From contig JBJXEW010000056.1 of NCBI GenBank assembly GCA_046156035.1, positions 124,001 through 188,000 of the forward strand: 64,000 nt of DNA, in the 5' to 3' direction. The notes below the pieces were generated by a model. It did no database searches, was not told the origin of the DNA, and saw only the letters and a program-made list of their open reading frames with translations. Every line of letters starts with the position of its first letter. The first letter of the stretch is position 1. Of the stretch, positions 8,101 through 16,958 are shown piece after piece. This DNA comes from JAEUIX01 sp046156035. Lineage in GTDB: Bacteria; Planctomycetota; Phycisphaerae; Phycisphaerales; UBA1924. The position numbers and the translations under genes were made by a program.

Positions 8101-10663
8101 CGTGATCTGGGCGCTGCCCACAACCAGCACCTACAACCTCACCACCACCTCCTCCACGGCCCTGAGGATCGGCAACGAGCCGTTCGGTGTTGCCGCGCTG
8201 CGGGTCACGGGTGTGGGCAGCATCAGCAGCCCGGGCGGCCTCTTCAAGCCCACTTCGGTCTCGATCGCCAACGACCCCACGGCGGTGGGAACACTCACGG
8301 TGGCCGGCGCGGGCACGCGGCTGTCGATCACCTCGCAGAGCCTGCGAGTCGGCTTCCAGGGATACGGCGCGTTCAACGTCGCGGGCGGCGCGCTCGCCAC
8401 GACGCGAGATGCCATTCTCGGCGATCAACCGGGCGCATACGGCGAAGCGTTGATCGAGGCCCCCGGCAGCACGTGGACGCTCCCGCTCTACCTCACCGTC
8501 AACAACGGCCTGCTCCGGGTCCGTTCCGGCGGCAAGGTCAAGACCGGCTTCGGCCTCTTCCTGCTGCAGGGTGCGCGGCTCGAAGGCGACGGCCTGGTCG
8601 AGGGGCCCGTGGTCAACGTCGGCACGATCGAACCCGGAAACTCGCCCGGCGCACTCACCATCAGCGGCGACTACACCCAGATCGGCGTGGATGCCAACCT
8701 CGACAACGCCTCCGGCGAACTCGTCATGGACGTCACCGGCCCCTCCCCCGGCCAGTACGACCAACTCATCATCAACGACGGCCTCGCCGAACTCGGCGGC
8801 GGCCTGCTGATGAAGGCCCCGGGCGATGCACTCGCCGTGCCCGCCGTGGTTGGCGACACCGGCTCGTACAACATCCCGCTCCTCACCGCGGCGGAGGGGA
8901 TCAACCTGGATTCCAAGTTTGATGTGGTCTTCTTGCCGCGTGCTCAGACGCCCAGCCCGAGCGATCCACCGCAGTTCTTCCGCCTTGATTACACCTACTC
9001 GCCCGCGGCCCAGGGCGGCGGCGTGGTGCGGATGAGCAACCAGTTGCTCAGCACCGCCCTGAACGTGGAGAACCCCACCGCCGCCGGTGCCGTCGGCACG
9101 CCCACCGCGGCTGCCGCGGCCGACCTGGATAGCGACGGCCTCGACGACCTCATCCTCACGTTCAATGGCTCCACGCCCACATCCAACGGCGACGTGGTCG
9201 TGATGCTCAACCGCGGCGTGGCCGTCGACGGCACCACCTGGCTCGGCTACAGCCCTGCGCAGACGTTGACCACCGGCGTGTCGCCCACCGACATCGCGGT
9301 GTTCGATATCGACGGCGACGGCAAGCCCGACCTTGCCTGCAGCAACGCCGGGTCGAACAGCGTCAGTCTGTTCAAGAACAACACGATCACGGACAACGGT
9401 CCCGGCCGCGTGCCCGACTTCGAGATCAAGCCCGCCGTGGGTGTGGGTCTTGGCCCTACGGGGTTGGCTATCGACCGCTTCGCGAAGGGCCCGAACGCGG
9501 CGGCGACCGGGGGGGGCGGGGGGGGCGGCCTGCTCTCGGCCGCGCTCCGCGCGATCTTGGTTACGGCCAACCCCGGCGCGGGCGATGGCGCTGGCAACAT
9601 CAGCACGCTCGGGGCCGAGCCGGGCACGTTCAACTTCATCGGCCTGCCGCCCATCGTCGTCATCCCCCCGGGCATGCTGCCGTTCAAGCCCCGGCCCATC
9701 GACATTGACAACGACACCCGGTCCGACATCGCGATATTGGCCCGAGAGGGCAGCGCGGCGATCATCTACCCCAACAACTCCGCCGGCACCGGCGCGGCCG
9801 ACCCCGACTTCGGCGACCCGACCGTGATCGCCACCGACCCCAACCCGATCGACATCGGCGTGGTGGTGCTCAACGACCGCCAGGGCCTGGCAACGCTCAA
9901 CCATGTGCCCGGTGCCAGCGGCGGCACCATGAGCGTGATCGTGAACCGCACCGAGCCGAACCCCAGCGGCAGCAACGCTCGCGTCTTTGACATCGCCCCG
10001 GCGGTGAACCTTGACGCGGGCCTGGCACCGAAGTCGCTGGCCGCGCTCGACCTGGACAGCGATGCCGACGACGACTTGGCGGTGCTGACCAAGGTGGACG
10101 CGACCAGCACGAAGGTGCGGATCTTCCGCAACGACTACAACGTGGGGGCGGTGAACGCCAACCAGCAGCCGACGCTGGTGAACGACCGCGACGTGCCGGA
10201 AAGTTCCACCGATGCGCTCTTCGTGCTGCGGGCGAGACTGGTGCCGGGGCCGAACCCCGACCTGATCACCATCGTGGCCGCGGCGGGGACGGGCGGGCGG
10301 CCCGCGGGGACCGCTGAGGGCGGCAAGGGCGCCGGGGGCGCGGGTGCCGCGTTGAGCCCGATCGAGAACATCCGTCGCCTGCGCAACAACACGCCTCCGC
10401 CCGCCCCAGCGCCCGGCTGCCGCGTGGAGTACAACCTCGACGGCAGCCTGAACCCGGACGACCTGGGCGACTACATCACCGACTACTACACAGTCCCGCA
10501 CGTCCCTGGCCCCGGTGGCTACGCGGTTCCCTGCCCCGGCAACGATCCGCCGTACACCGCGGGGTACAAGGCCGCGTACACGCCCGATGGCAGCCCCCAG
10601 TGCACCGAGCCCTTCCCCGACAACCTGGGTGACTACATCACCGCGTACTACCAGGGATGCTGA
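5198..10663 (+). CDS. Giant secreted FG-GAP / beta-helix protein with dockerin-like tail
   Basis: A 1,821-residue protein with a clear signal peptide (MTRPFRSPLAALLPLFAAAL to about AQAQ). Residues ~40-380 hold seven FG-GAP/VCBS repeats with Ca-binding loops such as DFNGDGQPD, DFNGDGKDD and DFNNDGRPD. Residues ~388-900 resemble parallel beta-helix surface proteins (VYVNAAATGANDGSSWTNAF, then many short GG-rich repeats). A PEP-CTERM/autotransporter-like repeat stretch follows (VGFQGYGAFNVAGGAL). More FG-GAP repeats follow from ~1300 (DLDSDGLDD, DIDGDGKPD, DLDSDADDD). The last ~81 residues are a tandem PDDLGDYIT / PDNLGDYIT domain. The ATG at 5198 is preferred to the one at 5192 because AAAGGA then has proper spacing. 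It is probably a cell-surface or exported adhesion protein; no catalytic motif is seen. Confidence 0.85.
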   Translation: MTRPFRSPLAALLPLFAAALLASPPGQEAQAQCVSFAGEARYASNIYQTTSAIGDFNGDGQPDVVFGEFSESVPGLFLLVGNPNGTFQPGFDIVVPAAQVARTGVAVADFNGDGKDDIAVADSGGGRLFVLLGNGNLTFQAPMTSNVPGQPYNFATADFNGDGNLDVACGLIDGGENGVAVLLGTGTGTFGPATQFAAGGRQFDVAVGDFNVDGKADIAAANYDVGKVSILRGNGNGTFQAPLQYDAGNNAYTLAVGDFNADGQPDVAAHNFSPPFGISVLLSNTLGTFAPRVVYPVVGAIEVMTARDMNADGLLDLVCADYAQHALTVLPGLANGSFAAPVTFGTGRRPTTVAVTDFNNDGRPDVALGTYLGDGVSVLLNTTVGPEVYVNAAATGANDGSSWTNAFTSLQDALAYATLEPCVAEIWVARGTYKPSPPLGQGGSRSASFNLQNNLAIYGGFVGAETSPDQRPPLPTNATDALDPTRATILSGDLNGDDSGSINRGENSHHVVTGGGTDQSAILDGVTIRAGVGSSTDIGSGLSYGGGLWVFFGSPTIRHTVFHNNSGFYGGAAAVGGASQPVFDGCTFSGNAAVRDGGAIYAFNDPDQFPDVTIRDSVFEGNTAQESGGALSCYEATVRVIQCTFRRNVANNGGAIVSRSVSSGLHVINSALIGNVAQQPNGGTGGGVFVEGIGGLGGEVTIAGSVFVGNHAATTGGALGIYDAAITFLNSSVVANHAGTNCGGLRHHSTSKSAVVASSLLWQNTQGGSTPSTRDAELSATGAGTSIVEFTTFTDYSGVPSGTANNGLNPLFLRDPSPGSDGVWGTEDDDYGDLRLSANSPAIDSGDSLAVPADTVDIDDDGNTTEALPLDLLAFPRFVDDPAVANSGNGTPPVDRGCYESQVNCLTCTGIREWRTHSGGDFAFAGNWFPSVPQPAHDTEYDVLSAYTVAFPASTITTNKSASVERGSVIWALPTTSTYNLTTTSSTALRIGNEPFGVAALRVTGVGSISSPGGLFKPTSVSIANDPTAVGTLTVAGAGTRLSITSQSLRVGFQGYGAFNVAGGALATTRDAILGDQPGAYGEALIEAPGSTWTLPLYLTVNNGLLRVRSGGKVKTGFGLFLLQGARLEGDGLVEGPVVNVGTIEPGNSPGALTISGDYTQIGVDANLDNASGELVMDVTGPSPGQYDQLIINDGLAELGGGLLMKAPGDALAVPAVVGDTGSYNIPLLTAAEGINLDSKFDVVFLPRAQTPSPSDPPQFFRLDYTYSPAAQGGGVVRMSNQLLSTALNVENPTAAGAVGTPTAAAAADLDSDGLDDLILTFNGSTPTSNGDVVVMLNRGVAVDGTTWLGYSPAQTLTTGVSPTDIAVFDIDGDGKPDLACSNAGSNSVSLFKNNTITDNGPGRVPDFEIKPAVGVGLGPTGLAIDRFAKGPNAAATGGGGGGGLLSAALRAILVTANPGAGDGAGNISTLGAEPGTFNFIGLPPIVVIPPGMLPFKPRPIDIDNDTRSDIAILAREGSAAIIYPNNSAGTGAADPDFGDPTVIATDPNPIDIGVVVLNDRQGLATLNHVPGASGGTMSVIVNRTEPNPSGSNARVFDIAPAVNLDAGLAPKSLAALDLDSDADDDLAVLTKVDATSTKVRIFRNDYNVGAVNANQQPTLVNDRDVPESSTDALFVLRARLVPGPNPDLITIVAAAGTGGRPAGTAEGGKGAGGAGAALSPIENIRRLRNNTPPPAPAPGCRVEYNLDGSLNPDDLGDYITDYYTVPHVPGPGGYAVPCPGNDPPYTAGYKAAYTPDGSPQCTEPFPDNLGDYITAYYQGC
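10418..10663 (+). other. Tandem dockerin-like C-terminal domain, copy 1
   Basis: The end of the FG-GAP protein (about residues 1741-1821) reads as two related half-repeats: NPDDLGDYITDYY, a linker with GPGGYAVPC and AGYKAAYTPD, then FPDNLGDYITAYY and a terminal GC. Four cysteines are spaced through the domain. The same domain ends the protease at 44371-44621. The pattern (Asp-rich loop followed by a short amphipathic helix, twice, ending in GC) matches the logic of the GC-type dockerin domains of Phycisphaerae, from which I infer a calcium-binding anchoring or sorting role. Confidence 0.6.
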
Positions 10664-10678
10664 AGCGGACGCGCGATG

Positions 10679-11731
10679 TCAGAAAAGCGCGCCGTCTTCG
10701 GTGCTCACGGCGGCCGGCGGCGGCAGGCCCAGGTGCGTGGTCGCCGCGAGCGTGAGCATCCGGCCGCGGCGTGTGCGTGCGAGGAAGCCGATCTGGAGCA
10801 GGTAAGGCTCCAGCACGTCTTCCAGCGTGCCCGCATCTTCGTTCATGGTCGCGGCGACGGCTTCGAGGCCCACCGGCCCGCCGCGGTAGACGCTGGAGAT
10901 GATGCGGATGTACGTGCGGTCGAGTTCGTCGAGGCCCAGCGCATCAACACCCTCGAGCGTGAGGGCCTCGTTCACAAGGTTGGTGTCGATGCGGCCGCTG
11001 TTCTTGACCTGGGCGAAGTCGCGCACGCGGCGGAGGAGGCGGTTGGCGATGCGTGGTGTGCCGCGGGAGCGCGCGGCGACGGTGGCGAGCGCGCCACCGG
11101 CCTTCTGTGCGTCGCGTACATCCGCGCCGAGCATGGTGGCGCTGCGGCGGAGGATGACGAGGAGTTCTTCGGCCGAGTAGAACTTGAGGTGGTGGGCGAT
11201 GCCGAAGCGCGAGCGCAAGGGCGATGAGACCAGCCCGGCCCGTGTGGTGGCGCCGATGAGCGAGAAGGGTTTGAGTGCGATCTGCACCGTGCGTGCGTGC
11301 GTGCCGGAATCGACCGGCACGTCGATGCGGAAGTCTTCCATCGCGGGGTAGATGAACTCTTCAACGGTGGCGGGGAGGCGGTGGATCTCGTCGATGAACA
11401 GAACATCGCCGGTTTCGAGGCGAGTGAGGGCGGAGACGAGGTCTGTGCCGCGGGAGAGGGCGGGGCCGCTGGTGGTGTAGACGCGGGTGCCCATCTCGGC
11501 GCCGATGACGTGGGCGAGTGTGGTCTTGCCCAGGCCCGGCGGGCCGTGCAGCAGCACGTGCTCCATCGGTTCTTTGCGGGCCCGCACGGCCTGGATGGTG
11601 ATGGAGAGTTTCTCCACCAGATCAACCTGGCCGATGTACTCGCGCATGCGCGTGGGGCGGAGCGACCAGTTGGGGTGGTCGTCGGCCTCGTGCGGCGCGG
11701 GGGATGGTGATAGGAGGCGCTCCGTCGCCAT
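10679..11731 (-). CDS. ruvB: Holliday junction branch migration ATPase RuvB
   Basis: A 350-residue AAA+ motor that, with RuvA, drives branch migration of Holliday junctions in recombination repair. Visible motifs: Walker A GPPGLGKTT (63-71), Walker B LFIDEIHRL with D114/E115, and the RuvB signature GATTRAGLVSSPLRSRFG. The C-terminal winged-helix region ends with FLARTRRGRMLT. Length matches the family (about 340 residues). I place the start at 11731 (MATERLLSPSP); an upstream in-frame extension would run into the divergent biotin ligase gene. ruvA and ruvC are not adjacent. Identification is secure. Confidence 0.97.
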   Translation of the reverse strand: MATERLLSPSPAPHEADDHPNWSLRPTRMREYIGQVDLVEKLSITIQAVRARKEPMEHVLLHGPPGLGKTTLAHVIGAEMGTRVYTTSGPALSRGTDLVSALTRLETGDVLFIDEIHRLPATVEEFIYPAMEDFRIDVPVDSGTHARTVQIALKPFSLIGATTRAGLVSSPLRSRFGIAHHLKFYSAEELLVILRRSATMLGADVRDAQKAGGALATVAARSRGTPRIANRLLRRVRDFAQVKNSGRIDTNLVNEALTLEGVDALGLDELDRTYIRIISSVYRGGPVGLEAVAATMNEDAGTLEDVLEPYLLQIGFLARTRRGRMLTLAATTHLGLPPPAAVSTEDGALF

Positions 11732-11787
11732 GAGCGGAGCATAGCCGAAGCGCGGCGGAAGGCACGCGGCTATTCTGCGGGCGACGC

Positions 11788-12591
11788 ATGAGCCACACCA
11801 TCGAGCGGTTCGAGACGATCGACTCCACGCAGATGCACGCCCGGCGTGTGATTGCCAGCGGTCGGGGGCCGGGTGCGGCAACCGCGTATGTGGCGGCGGA
11901 GCAGAGCGGGGGGGTGGGCAGGCTCGGACGTGCGTACGCCTGCCCGCGGGGCGGGTTGTGGCTCACGCTCGCGGTGCCGTTTGTGGGTGCGCGGCCACCG
12001 GCGGACGTGCTGGATGGGCTGGGCCTGCGGTTGGGCGTCGCGTGCCTGGGCGTGCTGGATGCGGCCTTGGCTGGTGCCGATGTGCCCGCGGCCACGCTGA
12101 AGTGGCCGAACGATGTGCTGGTGGATTGTGGGGGGCGCGGCAAGAAGGTGCTGGGTGTACTGGCGGAGGTGGTGGCAGGGCCCGCGTCTGCGGGCGCGGC
12201 GACTGGCGACGTGGGACGCGGCCCCGGCACCTCGTACATCCTGGTGGGCGTGGGGATCAACGCGAACTTTGCCGCGGCGGTGTTGCCGGAGGACCTGCGC
12301 GAGAGGGCGACGACGCTTGCGGACTTGGTTGGGCACGCGGTGGACCTGGCCGCGCTGGAGAGCGACCTGATCGCGCGGCTGTTGGAGGCGATGAGTACGT
12401 CCGGGTTGCCCGCGGCGACGCTTGCCGTGGCGCAGGCGCGCCTGCACGGGATCGGGGAAGAGGCCGACATCACGGTGCCCGCGGGCGAACGCGTGCATGG
12501 TACGCTGCTGGGGATTGACAGCCGCGGGTTTGTGCGCGTGCGCACGCAAGGTGGCGAAGAAGTGGTGGGGATGATGCCGGTGGAGGGGTGA
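11788..12591 (+). CDS. birA: Biotin--[acetyl-CoA-carboxylase] ligase, no DNA-binding domain
   Basis: A 267-residue enzyme that makes biotinyl-AMP and transfers biotin to the lysine of the carboxyl carrier protein. The N-terminal catalytic motif reads EQSGGVGRLGRAYACPRGG, a variant of the usual QxxGRGRRGRxW biotin-binding loop. LKWPNDVLVD carries the catalytic lysine, and ILVGVGINAN follows. A short C-terminal SH3-like domain has GERVHGTLLGIDSRGFVRV. There is no N-terminal helix-turn-helix, so it is a group I ligase and not a repressor. It is divergent from ruvB across 56 bases and convergent with the TPR gene, with stop codons three bases apart. Confidence 0.9.
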   Translation: MSHTIERFETIDSTQMHARRVIASGRGPGAATAYVAAEQSGGVGRLGRAYACPRGGLWLTLAVPFVGARPPADVLDGLGLRLGVACLGVLDAALAGADVPAATLKWPNDVLVDCGGRGKKVLGVLAEVVAGPASAGAATGDVGRGPGTSYILVGVGINANFAAAVLPEDLRERATTLADLVGHAVDLAALESDLIARLLEAMSTSGLPAATLAVAQARLHGIGEEADITVPAGERVHGTLLGIDSRGFVRVRTQGGEEVVGMMPVEG

Positions 12592-12594
12592 GGG

Positions 12595-13638
12595 TTACTT
12601 GCCGCGGAGTTGCTGGAGCAGGGCTACGGCCCGCGGCTCCCCCAGTTCATCAGCCCGGCGTGCGAAGCGCTCTGCGTCTTCGCGCTTGCCGGCGCGATCG
12701 AGCCAGAGCGCGGCGAGGTAGGCGACGGTGCCGTCTGCGGGGCGTGTCTTCGCGGCCTCTTCGCACGCCGCGGCGGCCTGTGCGGGCTTGCCCAACATGC
12801 CGTAGCAGTCGGCGAGGAGTTCGAGGACGGCGGGCTGAGCGCGATTGGCTGCGTCAAGGCCCACGAGGAGCATCGCGGCCTGATCGGGCTTGTTGTCGCG
12901 CTTGAGGGCGCGGGCTTCCACCAGCCGCCAGCGGAGTTCGGTGGGTTGCAACTCGCGGGCCTTACGGGCCTGGTCTGCGGCCATGCCGAGGCGGTCGTTT
13001 CGCAGGGAGAGTTCGGCGAGCGTGCCCCACGCCTCGGCGAGGGAAGGGTCAAGGCCGATGGCGGTAAGGAGGCTGGCGGTGGCGGCGGCGTCGTCGCCGC
13101 GGCGGGCGTGGACCATGCCGAGGTAGAGGGGGATGCGTGGGTTGGCGGGGTCGGCCTTCCGGGCGAGCAGGTAGTGGGCCATGGCCTCGTCAGGCAAGCC
13201 CGCGGCGTTGGCCACGGTGCCGGCATCAAGGTGGAGGTTGGCGGGCGCGGGGCCGATGTCGATGGCGGCGCGGTAGTGGGGGTAGGCCGAAGCGAAGTCT
13301 TTGAGGGCGATGAGGGCCTCGCCCAAGCGCAGGCGGAGTTCCTGGTCTTTGGGCCACCGTTCGACGGCGCGGCTGAGGATGGCCGCGGCGGGCTGGTTCT
13401 GGCCGCGGTCGAGGGCGATACGGGCCTCGCGAAGAGCATCGGCGATGGTGCCGGAGGCGGCGCGGCTGTCGCGGGCGGCTTGCGGTGCGGGCGGGGGGGG
13501 CGTGCCGGGCGGAAGGGTGACGGAACCCGACGTGAAGGCACGGATCAGCACGAGAGCGGAGATGCCAGCGAGCAGGCAAAGGGCGGCAAGGGCTGTCAGG
13601 ATGCGCCACCCGTTGCCGGGTGCGGGGGCTGTCGGCAT
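12595..13638 (-). CDS. Membrane-anchored tetratricopeptide repeat protein
   Basis: A 347-residue protein. A single N-terminal hydrophobic helix (ILTALAALCLLAGISALVLI, residues ~13-32) works as a signal anchor. A Pro/Ala linker follows. From about residue 60 to the end there are tandem 34-residue TPR-like helical pairs, for example AILSRAVERWPKDQELRLRL, AIGLDPSLAEAWGTLAELSL and AAKTRPADGTVAYLAALWLD. TPRs mediate protein-protein contact; the partner is unknown. The start (ATG at 13638) lies 41 bases from the divergent valS start, so both promoters must be compact or overlap the genes. Confidence 0.85.
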   Translation of the reverse strand: MPTAPAPGNGWRILTALAALCLLAGISALVLIRAFTSGSVTLPPGTPPPPAPQAARDSRAASGTIADALREARIALDRGQNQPAAAILSRAVERWPKDQELRLRLGEALIALKDFASAYPHYRAAIDIGPAPANLHLDAGTVANAAGLPDEAMAHYLLARKADPANPRIPLYLGMVHARRGDDAAATASLLTAIGLDPSLAEAWGTLAELSLRNDRLGMAADQARKARELQPTELRWRLVEARALKRDNKPDQAAMLLVGLDAANRAQPAVLELLADCYGMLGKPAQAAAACEEAAKTRPADGTVAYLAALWLDRAGKREDAERFARRADELGEPRAVALLQQLRGK

Positions 13639-13679
13639 ATGCAGGAAGCCTATCGGGTCGCGTAGACTCTGGACCCCCT

Positions 13680-16600
13680 ATGCGGATCAGGCGTTCACCA
13701 TCTCCCGATGCGGCCTCTGAACCGTCCAGCGCGGCTGCCGGCGCGGCGGCCCAGGGCTTGGACAAGCAGTACAAGCCGCAAGACCATGAGGCCCGCGTGC
13801 GGGCGCGCTGGGAGGGCGCCAAGGCCGGCGCGGCCAGCGCGGCGCCGGTGCTTGAGGGCAAGAAAAAGCCCTACACGATCTTCATTCCGCCGCCGAACGT
13901 GACAGACCGGTTGCACCTCGGGCACGCCCTGAACAACACCTTGCAGGATGTGCTGGCGCGGGTGCACCGGATGCGGGGCTTCGAGACGCTGTGGATGCCG
14001 GGGACGGACCACGCGGGCATCGCCACGCAGACGATGGTGGAGAAGCGCGTGCTGAAGGAGACGGGGAGGCGGCGCACGGACTTCCCGCGCGACGAGTTTG
14101 TGGCCCGAATTCAGGCCTTCAAGGACGAGTACGAGGCGACGATCACGGGGCAACTGCGGGCCATGGGGTGCTCGTGCGATTGGGACCGGCAGCGTTTCAC
14201 GATGGACCCGATCTGCACCAAGGCGGTGCGCGAGGCGTTCTTCAGGCTCTTCCGCGACGGGCTGATCTATCGCGGCAAGCGCCTCGTGAACTGGGACCCG
14301 GTGACGCAGACCGCGCTTGCCGATGACGAAGTGGAGATGGAGGAGGTGGACGGCTTCTTCTACTACCTGCGGTACCCGATCGTGCGGGGCGGCGATGGCA
14401 CGCCGGTGCGCTGGGGTGATCTGGCCACGCGTGGATATGCCGGCGCGGGGGCCCAGCCGGCCGACACGCAGGCCTGGGTGACGGTGGCCACGACGCGCCC
14501 CGAGACGTATCTGGGCGACACGGCGGTGGCGCTGAACCCGAAAGACCCGCGCGCGGCGGCGCTGCGTGGGCTGAGCGTGCGGCTGCCGCTCGTGGGGCGC
14601 GTGATTCCGATCATTGAGGATGACTATGTGGTGATGGCCGCGGCCAACCCGGATGCCGAGGGCGTGGACGTGAAGGCGAAGTACGCCACGGGCTTTCTGA
14701 AGGTGACGCCCGCGCACGACCCCAACGACTACGACATCGGCGTGCGTCACAAACTGCCCGTGATCAACGTGATGGCGCCCGACGCGTCGATCAGCGGCCT
14801 GCACGGGTGGAGCGATATCGGTGAGGCGCGGCAGTTTGTGGGCATGGGGCGCGAGTTGGCCCGGCGCGAGGTGCTGAACCAGTTTTCGCGGCACGGCCTG
14901 CTGGAGGCGAAAAAGCCATACCGGCACAGCGTGGGGCATTCTTACCGCAGCCACGCGCCGATCGAGCCGTATCTGAGCGACCAGTGGTACGTGCGGACGA
15001 CGGACGACCGGTTTGCCGGCGCGGCCCTGCGGGCGATGGTGCCGGATCAACGAGCCCGGAGCGTGAGCGACGGCCCCGCCGCGCCGCACGACGGCGGCCT
15101 GCGGTTCTTTCCCGAGCGCTACGGCAAGACGTTCCAGCACTGGCACGAGAACATCCGCGACTGGTGCGTGAGCCGGCAACTCTGGTGGGGCCACCGCATC
15201 TGCGTGTGGAGTTTCACGCCCGACCTGCTGGCGATCAAGAAGGGTGAGATGCTGGAGGACTCGCCCGAGGTGGAGCGAGAGTTCCTGGCCAGCACGCTGG
15301 CGCACCTGCGGGCGTTCGTGGCGGCGGCGGGCATCGAGGGCGACATCCACATCGACTCGTCGCTGCCGAACCTGTGGCGAGTGTGTGCGCGCAACGATCG
15401 CGCGGTGAGTGCGCTCACGGCGCTGGAGCAGTTCTGGCAACGCTGGCAGGCGGGAGAACTCGGTCCGGCGGATGCCGCGATCGGCGCGGCTCACGATGCG
15501 GCGGGTCTCGGCGCGGCGAGCGGCGCGGCCCGGGCGTTGGTGCGGCACATGCAGTTGATCGAGCAGGACCACGACGTGCTGGACACCTGGTTCAGTTCGG
15601 CGCTGTGGCCGATGTCCACGCTCGCCTGGCCGGAGCGCACGCCGGAACTCGCGGCGTTCAACCCGTCCAGCGCGCTGTGCACGGCCCGCGAGATCATCAC
15701 GCTCTGGGTGTCGCGGATGGTGATGTTCAACCGCTACTTCCGGGCTCAGGATGCGGGGCAGGCCCCGGGCACGGGCGCGCTGCCCTTCAAGGACGTGTTC
15801 ATCCACGCCATGATCCAGGACGAGCAGGGCCGCAAGATGTCCAAGAGTTTGGGCAACGGCGTGGACCCGCTGGACATCATCGCCACCCACGGGGCCGATG
15901 CGCTGCGCTTCACGCTCTGCCACATGACCACGCAGACGCAGGACGTGCGGATGCCGGTCGTGAAGGACGAGGCGACAGGGCGGAACACCAGCCCCAAGTT
16001 CGACCTGGGCCGCAACTTCTGCAACAAACTGTGGAACGCGTCGCGATTTGCAATGGGCATGCTGGCACCCCCGGCGCCCGGCGGATTTGTTCCCGCCGCG
16101 CCCGACGGCGACCAACTCACGCTCACCGACCGGTGGATGCTCTCTCGTCTGGCCCGCGGCATCGGCGCGTGCGACAAGGCGCTGGCTTCGTACGAGTATT
16201 CAACGTACGCGCAGACCCTGTACGAACTGCTCTGGAACGACCTGTGCGATTGGTATCTGGAGGCGATCAAGCCCACGGTGGCGGCTCGCCCGGCCCAGCA
16301 GGCGGTGCTGCGCACAGCGATCGATGTGCTGCTGCGGCTGATGCACCCGATGATGCCGCACGTGACGGAGACGATCTGGGAGCACTTCCGCCTGCTGACC
16401 GGTCCGCGTGCCAAAGGCTTTGCGCTCACCGACAACGAGTTGCTCTGCCGTTGCTCGTGGCCCATCGCCGATGCCGCGCTGCTCTCGGACGAGTCCGAGG
16501 CGGAGTTTGAGCAGGTCCGGGCGCTGGTGGCGGCGGTGCGAGAGGCCCGCGCAAACCACCATGTGCAGCCGCGCCAGCGTGTGGTGCTGCACGCACCCGC

Positions 16601-16958
16601 CCCGATGATCTCGCGTCTGCAACCCAGTTTGGGCGTGGTGCAGACGCTCGCGGGCCTGGCCCGCATCGAGCCGGAGCCCCCCGCCAGCGGCGAGGCGGCG
16701 GTGAGCATCGCCCTGGGGGCGTTCGAACTGAAACTCAGCAGTCTGCACGCGGCGATCGACGTGGACGCGGAGAAAGCCCGCTTGGCGAAACTGGTGGCGG
16801 AGCGTGAGCGGGAGATCAGCGCGCTGGAGGGGCGGCTGAACAACCCGGGATACGCGGATCGTGCGCCGGCGAAACTGGTGGAGCAGAGCCGGCAGCAACT
16901 GGCCCAGAAGGCCGCGGAGCGCGATGCCGCGCGTGTGGCGTTGGAGAAACTCGGTTGA
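13680..16958 (+). CDS. valS: Valyl-tRNA synthetase
   Basis: A 1,092-residue class Ia aminoacyl-tRNA synthetase that charges tRNA-Val and edits threonine. It shows PPPNVTDRLHLGHAL with the HIGH-type motif HLGH at residues 79-82, WMPGTDHAGIATQ, the CP1 editing domain (VATTRPETYLGDTAVALNP), and KMSKSLGNGVDP with KMSKS at 719-723. The anticodon-binding domain and a C-terminal coiled coil (AEKARLAKLVAEREREISAL) complete it. It is longer than the E. coli enzyme (951 residues), with extra segments between the editing domain and KMSKS. The start at 13680 is chosen over an upstream in-frame ATG that would overlap the divergent TPR gene. Confidence 0.97.
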   Translation: MRIRRSPSPDAASEPSSAAAGAAAQGLDKQYKPQDHEARVRARWEGAKAGAASAAPVLEGKKKPYTIFIPPPNVTDRLHLGHALNNTLQDVLARVHRMRGFETLWMPGTDHAGIATQTMVEKRVLKETGRRRTDFPRDEFVARIQAFKDEYEATITGQLRAMGCSCDWDRQRFTMDPICTKAVREAFFRLFRDGLIYRGKRLVNWDPVTQTALADDEVEMEEVDGFFYYLRYPIVRGGDGTPVRWGDLATRGYAGAGAQPADTQAWVTVATTRPETYLGDTAVALNPKDPRAAALRGLSVRLPLVGRVIPIIEDDYVVMAAANPDAEGVDVKAKYATGFLKVTPAHDPNDYDIGVRHKLPVINVMAPDASISGLHGWSDIGEARQFVGMGRELARREVLNQFSRHGLLEAKKPYRHSVGHSYRSHAPIEPYLSDQWYVRTTDDRFAGAALRAMVPDQRARSVSDGPAAPHDGGLRFFPERYGKTFQHWHENIRDWCVSRQLWWGHRICVWSFTPDLLAIKKGEMLEDSPEVEREFLASTLAHLRAFVAAAGIEGDIHIDSSLPNLWRVCARNDRAVSALTALEQFWQRWQAGELGPADAAIGAAHDAAGLGAASGAARALVRHMQLIEQDHDVLDTWFSSALWPMSTLAWPERTPELAAFNPSSALCTAREIITLWVSRMVMFNRYFRAQDAGQAPGTGALPFKDVFIHAMIQDEQGRKMSKSLGNGVDPLDIIATHGADALRFTLCHMTTQTQDVRMPVVKDEATGRNTSPKFDLGRNFCNKLWNASRFAMGMLAPPAPGGFVPAAPDGDQLTLTDRWMLSRLARGIGACDKALASYEYSTYAQTLYELLWNDLCDWYLEAIKPTVAARPAQQAVLRTAIDVLLRLMHPMMPHVTETIWEHFRLLTGPRAKGFALTDNELLCRCSWPIADAALLSDESEAEFEQVRALVAAVREARANHHVQPRQRVVLHAPAPMISRLQPSLGVVQTLAGLARIEPEPPASGEAAVSIALGAFELKLSSLHAAIDVDAEKARLAKLVAEREREISALEGRLNNPGYADRAPAKLVEQSRQQLAQKAAERDAARVALEKLG

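Noticed and set aside
7532..10501. Very long open frame on the minus strand opposite the FG-GAP gene
   Set aside because: It is Arg/Gly/Val/His-rich with no domain, lies wholly antisense to a gene with clear repeats, and reflects the GC-rich third codon positions of the real gene.
13695..16115. 806-codon open frame antisense to valS
   Set aside because: Shadow frame; valS is unambiguous with its HIGH and KMSKS motifs.
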